A DNA stretch of 64,000 bases from Pristionchus mayeri (Eukaryota > Nematoda > Chromadorea > Rhabditida > Neodiplogasteridae), in NCBI GenBank assembly GCA_036245805.1, contig BTRK01000001.1:1922001-1986000 (forward strand). Direction: 5' to 3'. Position numbers and translations under genes: made by a program. Positions within the stretch are counted from its first letter, which is position 1. Each line of letters opens with the position of its first letter. The notes beneath the pieces were generated by a model, which was not told the DNA's origin, searched no databases, and worked only from the letters and a program-made list of their open reading frames with translations. Shown here one piece after another: positions 25,557-38,222 of this stretch.

Positions 25557-27314
25557 TCCCTTCAAGCTTTGCACTCATAACCATCTAGTTGTGTTAGTGG
25601 CAATTTCTCAGGATGAGGAATATGCAATGATTATAGATATCCACCATACTCTATTGTAGTTTTACTCTATGTGTTTGACCTTACTTAGCTGTCAGTTAAT
25701 GTTTTCTTCGCTAGCATCGTATCATTCCATTGTTTCACTAGATGTAATCGATTTCATCCGCATTCCCTTCGAATATTTACTTTTTCAATTTTGAGCACTC
25801 TCTAATTGGATTGTTTACTGAAAATGCGGCAGGCGGGTTACTGTAGTGCAACTATCACTTAATCTTACATTGTAACTAGTTTGCTCGGTGGTGGACCATT
25901 GACAGAGGGTTCGTATAATTTGCTTCTGACCGGTGTATGTATTATATATAACTATATATAAAGCACTGTGTGTGTGATGGCGTTTCCTGGTATTGTGAAG
26001 TCGGGGTGGCAGTCGGACTAGTGTAAATATATTATGTATACCGTTTGCCTGTGTTTGTCTTCTCCACATGGTTTGTGAACCAGATGTTTGTGAATATTAC
26101 ATTTTCGTGTATGTTTACACTGAATGAGTAATTACTTTATGATACAGTAGTGTATTGTATACATCTCATTACAGGATTCCTAATCAATTGGGAGGAGATC
26201 TTTTATGGATTGATCTAGTTAAAAATATCCCAATTGATTAGGCAAAAAATACTATGTTAAAGAAATATTAAACGAATGTTACAGGAGATACAGGTTGATT
26301 AACAGGTTACAGGTTACATGTTGGTTACAGGTTGTTACAAGTTACATGTTACGATTGGACTTAGGTTAGTAGGCTATCGGATGGATCTCAAAAAGCCGTT
26401 TTTTTGTTGTTTTGCATATAAGGTCGAAAGAGCCTACGGTATCTCGACTGACACTGGATAGTGAGATACACACTATAATATTTAATGTAGCTGGGCGATA
26501 TAACTTAGGGCACTCAATCGATAATTTAAGACAGGAAGGGGAGGGGTGGGGGTAACTAGGAGGGCTATGCTATCGGATGGCTATCACAGGAACTACGGAT
26601 TGTATCTAGGCTGAGCTGTTTACCTACAAAAGAGAACAAGCAATGAGGCTGTTATCAACATAATCCAGGCAAACGGTGGCAGCATACAGGAAAGTATCTG
26701 TACAAGAACGATGATGCTCAAACAAATACAAGCATCAGGCATAAGGAACAGATTGCATCAATACATAGGTAAATATCAGTGGAAAGGAGGAAGGAGGACC
26801 TTAGGAGGTGCTAGCTAATCATCAGTGAGGGCAGGAAGTCACTCGATCAATGCGTGGATCGGGGAGAAAGCGGTAGAAACCGAGATTACGATACGCACGG
26901 GTCGTACGGTAGGTCACACATCGATTACGTAGGGGTGAGGGGAGAGAGAGAAAGGAATGGAGAGGAGAAGTGGGAGAGAATCTCAGTGGATGGAGTGGAG
27001 ACAGAGGGGGGCATGGGGAGGAGAGGGAGAGAAGGAGTGAGAGACGGAGAGCAGGGACAGGTGAGGGGAGGAGTGCATGGTGGAGAGTGGAAGGAGAGGA
27101 AAGAGAGCCAGAGGGGAGAAGGGATGGGAGGAGAGAAGGAAGAGGGCACGACGAGCACAGACGAGGCCACGGGCTAGTCGCGGGGCTTTGCTGCAGAAAT
27201 AATCGCATATTAGTATCGCACATATATCCCCCCTCTCCATGATGTGCATTTTTGAAAGTATGTAAATCTATTAGGGATGTTTTTGTATTCCCTCGGATAT
27301 TACATCTTTGCCAA
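25557..27314. other. Intergenic, second copy of the chn-1 3' flank
   Basis: Parallels 637-2474: the same 3' flank, then purine-rich simple sequence at 26820-27170. I see no gene. Confidence 0.55.
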
Positions 27315-29941
27315 CTAACCGACGAAGCGTCCGCCTGCGCCCTTGTGCTTGTTGTTGGCCCGTCTCTTGCCCATGGGCTGAAAAGAGTACAGTAGCCTGT
27401 AGTTATTACTGCAATTCGAGCCAGAAGGAGGAACAACTAAGTGCGTGATAGAAGTAAGCGAAGCCGCTTCGGGATTTAAGAGGGGGGGAAACGCTGCGTT
27501 ACTGTAACAACTTGCCTTCCGCTCCAGACGAGGGCGCTTGGCCAGAGGAGCGCCGTCGTCCCGATCGGCGACGTCCTCCCGATTGACGACGTCCTCCCGA
27601 TCGGCGACGTCCTCCCGATCGGCGACGTCCTCCCGATCGGCGCCGTCCTCCTCCGCTGCTCCCATCTCCTGCTCTGCTCCTTCGTCCCTGAGCGATCGAT
27701 AAACGGATGCAACATTTCGCTTAGTACTGGGAACTTTTGGGTTTCCACCTCCTCCCCTCTCCTCCCCTATCATTTGATGTCAAGGGATAAAGATTGAAAG
27801 AGAGGCGACGACTCACCGACGACCCTCCGGCTCCTCTCCTTCCCTCTTTTCCTCCACTCCCATCACTCTGCCCTCCGGCTGGTCGACCGCCACCTCCTCG
27901 GCCACTCTGAAAGGAGAGGAGTACGGTAAGGCCTATGTGAAGTTACGGTAGATGCAGAAGAGGTAAAATGAATTGGTAGTGAGTAGGTGACTATGAGCGA
28001 TTCCAAATCGACGCGTGTTCTCCGTGTTTCACACTCTCACTCTCTCTGTCTGACTGGTGAGAGAGCACGCGAAATGAGGAGGGTACATGACAAATGGTCA
28101 ACACTAGTGATAATGATAGGGCGCGATCGGCTCAGATATTTGTTGCGTGGTCTAGCTTGGTCAATCGATCGATATTACTATAAAATACGGTACCTTCCTC
28201 CACCGTCTCCTCGCACTTCCTCATCGTCCACTTCCATCCTCTGTCTCTCCCGCGGGTCCTCCTGTGGCTCGTCCGCCGCTTCTCCAATCCTACAAGGAGA
28301 GGAGTACGGTGTGACCCCTATGTGAAGTTACGGTAGGAGTAGAAGGGTGAAGTCGTAGGTGTCCGGATATGGCGGCGAGGGGGGGGGGTGCTGCGCATAG
28401 ACGCAACGTGCGTCTGTGCACAAGGCATGAGTAGGGGTCATGATCAAAATCGATGGTAGGCCATTGGTAGGTCACGACTAAGTACCGTACCCAATCGATG
28501 GTACAGTGCCAGCAGATACCGTATATCACTACCGTAACCGGCTATTATCGCGAACTGATTGTATTTTTTAAAAAAATACCGTACCCAATCGACTATACAG
28601 TAGTGACTACCGTAACCATAGTTGCCCACCACTGGCGGCGGCTTGTTAGGCAGCGTGCATAACACGTATGGTCATGGTCGATAATGAGATGGTAGGTCAT
28701 GGTGCGACCGAGCCAAACTACCGTACCACCTTACAGTATGTAACTACCGTAATCTAAATTGCCGAAACCTGGCTACCGTAACCCCGGTTCCGTGGAGCAA
28801 CTTGAGTTCGTTGGATCAAAAATTTTACGAAAAATTACCAATCAACATTATTGATGGTTTACAGTAATCTACCGTAACCCTCACTACCGTGTGCACATTA
28901 TCGAATCGCGAACTAACTTTTTTCAAAAGCTTTCGCAAAAATCGGTTTTTTGCTCCATGTTGAACAACACCTTGAGGAACAACACCTTCATTACTGATTC
29001 GGTACCTTCTGGAGGTGCCGGACCACCCTCCGGAGCGAGTCCCTGCTCCGCTGGCAGTCGAGGCTGATGGGGTTGTAGAGGGCTTTGGGAGGGGCCTCGA
29101 CCTCCTGCGTCTCCCTCTTCAGTCGGACCGTGCTCAGAGTGAGCTGCAAAACGAGTATCGTAGTCACGACGTTACAATGTTTCAATATCATTACTCTATT
29201 TAGCGATATCAGACTTTAGTTGTGATTAGAGTACGAGGTTCCATGGGTCAGACTCATGATTTGTTGTAAGAGGCAACTCACTTCCTGCCCAGGGAGCACG
29301 CAGAGGTACGTGGAAGAGACGGGAGGGAATCTCGTGGGGCCGTAGATGATGCTCCACGTGAGCGGCCTCCCATCGGGTCCGGCTGCGGTGATGTGGAGCA
29401 GCAGCGTGCCCCTCTCCTTCCCTGCAAGTAAGGTTACGGTGGGAGTTGTCTGATCTAGTTATGTGAGTGGCCTCGAGTGTTGCGATTATCTAACATGCTT
29501 AATTGCACCTATTGTATACGGTATGCGAGAATTTTTGATTCGTGATCTACAGTATGACATGTAAGTCTCACTTGAGGTGTTGTCCTGCCGCACCTCCTTG
29601 GTCATCCGATCCTCCAGCACGTGTCCCATAACTCCCTCCAACCAATCCTGTAAGCATTTTTCAATTAGTTACTGTAGTTTACCCAGATATCGATTAGTTA
29701 CAGTGGTTTTCCTGCGTGGAATATTGATCGTTGCTACCGTATAGACACGGTAGGATTTCTCAAAAGCCCTTTCTAACCGTTTCCTTAGGGGTTATCGATC
29801 GATGGTAGCGTATCAGGTCTTGCATTTAACTGAGATATGAAGTGCACTAACGGGGATTGCATCCACCCAGTCGAGGTCCTCTCTCGCCCAGAAGTCTTCT
29901 GGCAGGTAGATGGTCGTGACTACCATTCTGTTGTCCTCCAT
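27315..29941 (-). pseudogene. Unrecognised protein Q, copy 2 (Q2), lacking two exons
   Basis: Minus-strand exons: 29852-29941 (ATG at 29941, MEDNRMVVTTIYLPEDF), 29572-29647, 29282-29421, 29006-29143, then about 28193-28291, about 27806-27906, about 27520-27755 and 27315-27377. It ends GAGGRFVG and TAG. The first four join in phase and match Q1 exons 1-4. The two exons Q1 carries at 5846-5979 and 5596-5757 are absent, because the 4350-6170 interval is missing here; joining exon 4 to the next exon would break the frame. Another exon contains ADREDV repeats and a PLAKRPRLERK nuclear-localisation-like motif, and shows a likely indel relative to Q1. I infer that Q2 is degraded, though its N-terminal half is clean. 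Confidence 0.5.
27554..27651 (-). repeat. 18-bp tandem repeat in a Q2 exon
   Basis: About five copies of an 18-bp unit (GATCGGCGACGTCCTCCC on the plus strand) encode repeated ADREDV hexapeptides with one NREDV variant. It is in frame and missing in Q1. Confidence 0.8.
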
Positions 29942-32153
29942 GCTAGTTTGATGTCCGGGGGCGGGGCGGAACTGAAGTGTTAGTTACGGTAGAAAGTACG
30001 GTAGAAACATTAAACGATTGGTGGGTGTGAGCAAACGAAGAGATCGGATAGGGGGAGAAAGGAGATGAACAGAGATGGAGGTCAAGAACTAGAGAACGAT
30101 GTTTCAGATGGAAGCTAAGGCGGACGGGTGGAATTGACGAAGAGAAGGAAGGAAGACAGACGAAGTCGTCGAGGAGAAGGAGAGGTGGGACCGAGAGTGA
30201 AGAGTGCGGAGAGTGAGTGCAGGGGATGGAGATCGACGAGTATCGTGTGATTGAGGAGAAATAGAAAGAGAGAGAGAGAGAGGAATAGGATGGAGATGAG
30301 GTGATCGAGAAAGATTGAGTAAGAATGGCGAGAAAAAGAGGATGAAGAAGGGGAGGGGTGAGAAACGAGATGCAGGTAGGGCGAAATGACGGATGAACAC
30401 CAACGAGAGAGTGATAGGAAGGTATAATGAGTGGAATAGGGGGATAGGAAAGAAGAAGAGAATTTGACTGATGATTGAAGGTATGAGGAGGAAGAAGGAA
30501 TAAGGAAGGAGGAAGGAGGAAGAGGAAGGAGGAAGCGGCAGAGGAGGAGAAGCAGTCAACGATGAGGGAAAGACAGGTTTTATTGACAGACGGATGAAGA
30601 GGGACTCTTTCGATAGTAGGGGTCCCTCGCCTAGTAGGGGAACACTTCAGTAAAATTGTAGCATGGATACGGTAGCGATGATAGCATAGGCAGACGAATG
30701 AGACAATCGATGATTCAAGTCTTTGCAGTATGGCGGGAGATACGGTAGTCGTGGACACGGTAGCGGGCAGATACTGTAGCAGGGATCTAGAGGGATGGAA
30801 AGGCCTCAGTTTCGCACTATCTCGCGGGGTTTGACTGATTTCCGATAGGAACAGAGAGAGTTCGGACAGTAGTCAAGGGGTGGATGAGATACGGAGGGGA
30901 GGGAGAGAAGGGAAGGAGTGCGGAGATGATGATGATGATGAGAAGGGGCACAGACGATGTGCAAAGTGAGGCTTAGGAGCAGTGAGGACATGAAATAATG
31001 GCGAGAAAGTGGCGAGAATAGGACCAAATCGCGAGAAAACTAGCTAGAAACGGAGCAAAACGGGCATAGTCATTCTCTCTACTCGTACTCTCTCGTCTCT
31101 CAACCCCTTGCCCTGATGAATGTATTGGATGGGGACGAGTCCGACCTTACGATGGATGAAGACTCGAAGTGAGCGAGAGAAGAGCGAGTGACCCCGAGAG
31201 AAGGGAAGTGATCGACTGACAAGGATGGGAAGAGAGAATAGGAGAGGGTAGATCAAGAGGGCGAGAGGTAGACACCAGGTCAATACTCCGCACATACAAA
31301 CAACTAATCGGCACGTAGCCTTAGTTGCATTTTCAGGAATCGAACGCATGATTTCACCCCGGGGAAGTACAGGCACTACCACGGGTAAATTGAGGGAATT
31401 ACTGTAGAATGGAAGTGGATTGATGAACGTCAATTGAGGATTGTTTGATTAATTTGGGTAGCGGTTCGTAGAAGCCGCTGCAGGCAAAGTATAGGGACTT
31501 TTGGAACAAGACCCGTCCACCCCATTCAACAATACAAGAAATGACCACATAACCAAATGCGTAGCCCGCGTGTCTCTCATCCCGAAGGACGTTGGCCCCA
31601 ATCCGGCCTAGTGCATGCTCCCAGGCTGATTCTCCACTGGATTCTGTGTTTTGCGCATTCCGCAATTGTTGAACGTTGTTTGGAAATTGTTTTGTATAAA
31701 AATAGACTGCGCGATGCAACTTGTTGTCTGGAGTGATCTAGTGTCTTTCTAGTGTATTTGTCCATATGAATTCATTCCATTTTTTTCTAAATAATATTGT
31801 ACTTGTTGCAAGACTCATTCTAAAATCTCCAGGTAATCGACGATTTCATCGACGTGGAGAGACGAGCAGACGCAGAGAAGATTATTTAGATTAGATAAGC
31901 ATTAACTCCTATTTTTTACGTTTGAAATACGAACAGAATGGCTTGTTAACGCATTGCAGGCGCTTTTCATCGAAGACGAGAAGGACGGAAATGGATTAAA
32001 TGAGAAAATATGATAATAAAAGGTAAAATCTCATTCCCCTTTCCCTCAAATACTACGTTTCCGTCATGCTCCAAAAAACCCAAGTCAATTCGATGAATTT
32101 GGTGCATAAATTACCTATATTAAATTTTGTTGACCAAAAGTTATGCTTTCCAG
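29942..32153. other. 5' flank of Q2 and junction to single-copy DNA
   Basis: 29942-31066 repeats 7048-8452. Beyond that the sequence no longer matches copy 1. 31330-31390 has a tRNA-like stretch on the minus strand (GCGTTCGATTCC). Short open pieces at 31834-31890 and 31960-32010 with plausible acceptors (VIDDFIDVERRADAEKI; ALFIEDEKDGNGLNE) may be stray exons, but I cannot join them to a gene. Confidence 0.45.
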
Positions 32154-32240
32154 CTGATTCCAAATCTGGCGGTGCGAGAGGTCGTCGATATTTTCCTCAC
32201 TGAGAATCCATGGACACTGCAAGACTTGGATATTGAGTGA
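32154..32240 (+). pseudogene. Third, diverged copy of the chn-1 last exon
   Basis: 87 bp encoding LIPNLAVREVVDIFLTE and ending DLDIE plus TGA, with four amino-acid changes from the first copy. The acceptor is intact. It stands alone, without the U-box exon. Confidence 0.85.
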
Positions 32241-32548
32241 TCCCCTCGAGCTTTATACTCATCACCATCTAGCTGTGTTAGTTGCAATTTCTCATGAAGA
32301 AGGGTAGTTTACCTTCTCATGATGACCTCACTCACTTAGATGTCAGATTATGTTTTCTTCGCTAGCCTCGTATCATTCCATTGTTACTGCTCATCATAAT
32401 TTCTGGTTGTACAACTAATTCCCGATTCCATGATAAAAATTTGACTTCGTTGTTTGTCAATTTAATATTTTGAGCACGTTGCAATGCGTTTCTCTAATAC
32501 TTTGAATCGGCTCAAACCGAATAGAATTATTATTTTTTGCGATTGAAG

Positions 32549-35500
32549 ATGAATTCAACAGTTAAAATCGATCGAGATTTTGATGTTGTTAGCAGGAACT
32601 GTGACGGCACGAAAGAAATCCAAAGTATGTACATTTATCGAGTCTATTAATTGAATTGCGACACCTTACAGTACTGAATGGGGGTCTAGAAATTTGAGAC
32701 GTCTATTTGTACTGTCGATCGATTCATAATTGTTTGATGCTAGATCGTGGCGGGAGATTATTCATGGTGGGCGACTCCAAGATGGCGGAGTATGAGACTG
32801 GAGACAGCACTCAGTTGAGATACTGGAACGAGGTAGGCAATATTGCTCGTGTTTCGTGGTGGGGGAATCTCCCTTCGTTTCTCCCGCTTTGCATCACTCG
32901 GATGTTAAAGTTACCCAACACCCTTGAAATTACCTTTCTATATTATTTAACAATGTAGTAGAACGTGTTCTAATCAGTTAAACTGGAATAATGAAAATAA
33001 TAGAAAATCAATGTTAGCAACAACGTAGAGCCGCAAAGTTTCAGTCTGAGTTGCCTGATCACGCCCGCACTCTCTCTTTTACACACTCTCTCGCTCGTTT
33101 TGTCGTGATCAGGGTACTCCCGCCAGTTCAAATTATTTTCATGGGTGTTGGGAAACTTTAATCCCAGTCTTACATATATGTGTAATCAGCATGACCTACT
33201 CGATTATTTGAATTCTAAATTCATCGTGTATCATACTGTATCTCATAATCGGAATGAAATTCCTCCTAATAAGGATGGAAATGTGACTAGGCAAGCCAGC
33301 TTGAATGAGTTTTATGCAGGTAGAAATTTCCGGAATAGCTGAAACGCCGTTTTGTAAATTAGCATGCAGAATAAATCAATAGATAATTGTGCAAGTGTGA
33401 TAATCTCCCGTTCAGAAAACTACGGCATGGGAGTCAACCTGGGATGCGATCTCATTCCCTCTAGGAACGAAATTCATGGGAACGATCAATTCGAGAAGAG
33501 GTCTGATGGGTGTGATGGACCCGACGGTGAATGGAATTGTTGAGGTACGGTAGATTTGATTTATCGAGGAGTTTTCGGACACCTTATGCTCCTTAATTAG
33601 TACGTGAAAAAATAATTAGTTGAGTGTCTAGTGAGTGTTACAATATAGGGTTGGTTATTCATAGCAGAATTGCGATAACGTTCTGCTCCGAATAGCCAAT
33701 CCTACTACAAAATATATATCATACAGATGCGATTGTAGGTGTACCCATTCCACATCCGTCATGTCGATGTTAATGGATCGATGCAGATCACTAAACAGGT
33801 ATGGATTGAAGTGTTAGACCTCCTTGACACTGGCACAACCCTACCAAGGAGAGGAATGGGGGGGGGGGGGGGTGAACACCAGAAAGTAGCTTGAGGTAAG
33901 TTTAAAGTTACCTAACAAGGACGAAATTGACCCTCTATTTTTTGTCTTCCATTGAATAGCCGATGGCTGAGAAAGAATACAATTAGTTGAGAAAGAATAC
34001 ACAAAAGTGCGAAAAATCAATAATAGCCCCAGGCGAAGGCCGGAAAGGATCAGGGTGAAGCTGCCTGATCCAAAACTCTCACTTTTGCATGCACTCTCAT
34101 ACACGCGACGCGCGCATAATGCGTTGGGATCAGGGTCTCGTCCTTGTTGGGTAACTTCAAACATTTTCTCGGTAGGACAGTGATAGAATGAGGATACAAG
34201 ACTAGAAAGGAGTAGAATGATAGATGGGAAAGGAGACAAGGAAGTAGAGACTCAGCCGATGAGTGACTACGTAAAGGAGATGAGCAATGAGACAATAAGA
34301 TCAGCCGATGATCAGATTGAATGCTTACAATAACAGTTCACTAGTAAGAGAAAGATGAGAGTTTAATCGTATGGATCATGAAAGTAAGAATGAGAGAAGA
34401 GAGTGGGCGCCAGCTAACCGTGCCGACACAAACATGGAACTTCTTGGATAATTGGACAAAATTATTATTTCCCTTATTTTTTTCCTGGTTTTTTTTTTTT
34501 TTTCTCCCTGCCTTATTGATTGAGTTAGGGTTAAGTCATATGTAGGTTAGTGCAGTCAATGGGAGAAATGGCACAGGGTGAAGTCGTTCAGAAAAAGGGA
34601 GTGGGCAGTTCTATTATTATTAGTTCACCTTCTCATTTCTATATTTGCTCCAATGTTTACTTTGGAAAGATAAGAAACCTATAAATTGCCTCAATGATAT
34701 TAAATATATTATGAATTCCCATAATGTTCAGCCGGTCCTTCGCTTCCACACTCCCATCCAGTCCGTCCACTTCTCATTCGATACTGATTACCTCTTCGCA
34801 CTCAGCCGCACCCATGTCTACTACTGGAACGGTGAGCTACCGTAATGAAGGGATACTGTAGTACTGTAATGATGAAACTTCATATCGCAGTCAAGTGTTA
34901 CTGTAGTACTGTAGTGGTGTGATCAAGGGTTACTGTAGTACTGTTGTGATATTCAAAGTCGGTGCATTTGCAGCAGATACTCCAACCACTCCCCCCATCA
35001 TGGAGAGTGACCTCCGCAGTGACTACAGAGGAGTTCCAATCTTCGCGAGAGGCTCCTCTCTCTTCTTCCTCTACGACGTGAGTGTGATCATTGTTTATTG
35101 AGATGGTTACAATATTTGTTCAGGGAAACGCCGAGACAATGGACGAGTTCGATGGCAGCAATGGAGAATGGTTCAGGTTCTTCTTTGACTAATATTTCGA
35201 TTTATACAATGGCTGTATATAAACAATATATTGAGGGAGTCGATATACTAGGGTGTCCCGAAAGTTCGTGCACTACTTTTTGAAAATATGTTTTTCAACT
35301 GTCATCAAACTTGTAAGGGGGTAGTAATCGGCGCTGGATAAGACATCCACTGTTCGTCCGTTTACATACTTCAGGGCTTGAAATCCTTGCGTTTTCGCAA
35401 AAATAATGTAATTAATACTGATCTATATAGAAACACCCCATTTACAGTTCTCTCAACTGAAGAGATATAAACCAGATTATCCGCTCCTGTGCGTTAGTAG

Positions 35501-38191
35501 GTCATTCTAAGCAAGTTTCCCAAAATCCCGCTGCCCCATATTGCTTTGCAGAATTTTAACGAAACTCGTGATTTTCCACACAACATTTTTAAAAAGTTGA
35601 GAATTTCATTCCAAACATGGATCTAAACGATTGCTAATAAACTAAAACTAAGAACTGTTATTTTTTGAGTGGCTTGTCGTTCGAAGAACGATTACAAAAT
35701 ATAATTATTAAAAAAAGACATCTTTAAAATTAATGAAAGTTGAAAGTTTTGCACTACTTCAGCTATCACTAAAGATAGCTGTTGAATGACTATTTTAAAA
35801 ATAACTGCACACCCATCTCCTTCATTGATTTCAATCCGGGTCTCACACAATAGTCTTAATTTATGTTAGAAATTTTAAAACAACATGACCGAAATTCGAC
35901 TTTTCAGGTAATTTCAGCGTAATTAGATAGTGTTTTCAGAATATGATAGCGGAATCAATTTGTAAACCTGCACATGTACAAAACGCAAAAATTTATTTGA
36001 TATGGTGCATTATAGTTCGAAAGGGAAAAAATAAGTAAAAATAGTGCACGAACTTTCGGGACACCCTAATTAGACATATTTTGAGACTTACTGCATGAAT
36101 TAAGTGACAATATTGTGTTGAGATTACAGTATCCCAATATCGTAATTCCTGATTGCAGATGGAGCGTCGGACACAACGACGACGGACTGCTGCCCAATCT
36201 GAGTGGACTGAGGGGTACGCTGATTTCTCTTTTTTTCCTATCTAATAATTTATCATACACATGCTTCGACTAGGTGAATCATATTCCTTTGTACATCTGA
36301 GACGACATTGCTATATGATTATTGATTCTCTTATTCATTAGTGGTGCAGACTGGATGATCTAGTGTTAAAGTTACCCAACACCCGTTGATTTTTTTGAAC
36401 TTGCGCGCGTGCCTGATCACGCCCACGCTCTTTCTTGTTTTTGTATAATCTCTCACCCTTTTTGTCGTGATCAGGTAAGCGAGCGAATTCAAATAATTCC
36501 ACGGGTGTCGACCAACTTTAAAGGCAGAGAAATCCGGTACAACACATGACATCACTTCAGCCGGCAGAAGACTGGCCTTCTTCACACCTGAGGTGATTAC
36601 GGTTTTCGCCGTATCCGTCGCTGATAATTCTCTCTGGTACGCTGTTTTGCTATATTCTTTTAAAAAACCAATCGAAACTCATGAGCTGGGTATATCTTAT
36701 TTTTTCAGGTCTCTGGATGTGTATGATCTGTTCTGGAAGCGTCTCGGAGAACTTAGTAAGTTACCTTTTAAAAGTTATTTTTGACTATTTTAAATTTATA
36801 CATCCTTTGTTATTAATTCTGTTGTAATTAGTAAACAATACAGCTCAAGAGCCTGGGCTCGCGGGGGAACACAGCTAGGACATTGACCTAGCAGTGTTCT
36901 CCCGCGAGCCCTTTACAGCTCAAGATGGGACTCCGGCTGAAATCATCTCGGCAGATGGAAGAACTGTCTTCGTTCGTGCAGGCGAGGTACGATAGTGTAG
37001 AAAATTAATTGATATTTGTAACGGCATGCGGCTATCATAAAATGATGAGGGGTCGGTATTCTCTAGTTGCATTCCACCATATGGAGCCCATAGTTCTTCT
37101 CAGATAATCTCTCCATCGGGGGTTAGGCTGACCCGATAGCAGGAGATCCGTTGGCACAACCTTCTTCCACGACCACTTAATTATATAAAATGGCCTTTTC
37201 AGGAGACTGTGTCCGTTACGGTGGCTCCACTCCACGAAGAGGAAACAATGAAAGAAGAAGTTGAGGAGGAGGATGAACAAATGAAGCAGCTGAGGGTGAA
37301 TATCTAATTCTATTTCTAATTGAGCAGTTTAATTAAGTCTAATTGGACAGAGATTCATTTGATGATGCTGCTGCGTAGTTTATATATTTATTTATCGTTC
37401 GTGACAAGGGTGCTCAGCAAGTTCAAAATGTACGAGAACTGAGAGAAAGGGTCGGGGGAGGAGAGGTAGTAGACATTTCTCCGAATCATTCCATACAAGG
37501 AAAGCGAGCCGGGGGTACGGTTGCTCGTCCAATGAATATCTTATTGGAGTCTTATAACTTCTACATGATATTTTCCAGGCTGAACTCGAAGAAGCTCGCG
37601 CGAAGAGAACTTCTCAGTTGAGCAAGCTGAGGAGGATCGGAGTGATGGTGGGTAGTTTTTACTTTTTAAGAACAAATCATAGTAACTTCGTGTACCCCTC
37701 TGCCCTATGTACTATTAATTGTTCGGCCCTGCCCAGATCGACATTTTCATTTCCTTTTTTTAGCGTTATACTTAAGATTGTCATTATTCTTCGAATAGTT
37801 TGCCATAATTAACCTACCTTATATCCCTATACCCGCCGGCTTTACGATCAGGGTTTCAGCACAAGATCCAATTATTGTTATTAACGAGATATTATACAGT
37901 AGCGCCAGAAAGTTTGTAGACGATTTGAAATTTTGATATAACTTTCGCTACAGTTGATTTAGCGCTGCTATAGCAAGTTAGATGTTGGGGCGCAATATAG
38001 CAAATCCATCGAGGAATACGATGCGTATATTGCGTCATCACTTGCATCATCACTGATTGGTGATGACGCAATCGAACAACACTTTTTCAAACATCCATTT
38101 TGTTCGATTGCGTCATCACTACGCAATCAGTGATTATGCAAGTGATGACGAAATATACGCATCGTATTACTACATAAAGACATATCGTAAC

Positions 38192-38222
<31 letters not shown>

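Noticed and set aside
29943..30758. 271-codon minus-strand open frame
   Set aside because: Low-complexity Ser/Pro/Leu translation of purine-rich DNA; the parallel region in copy 1 has a different frame structure.
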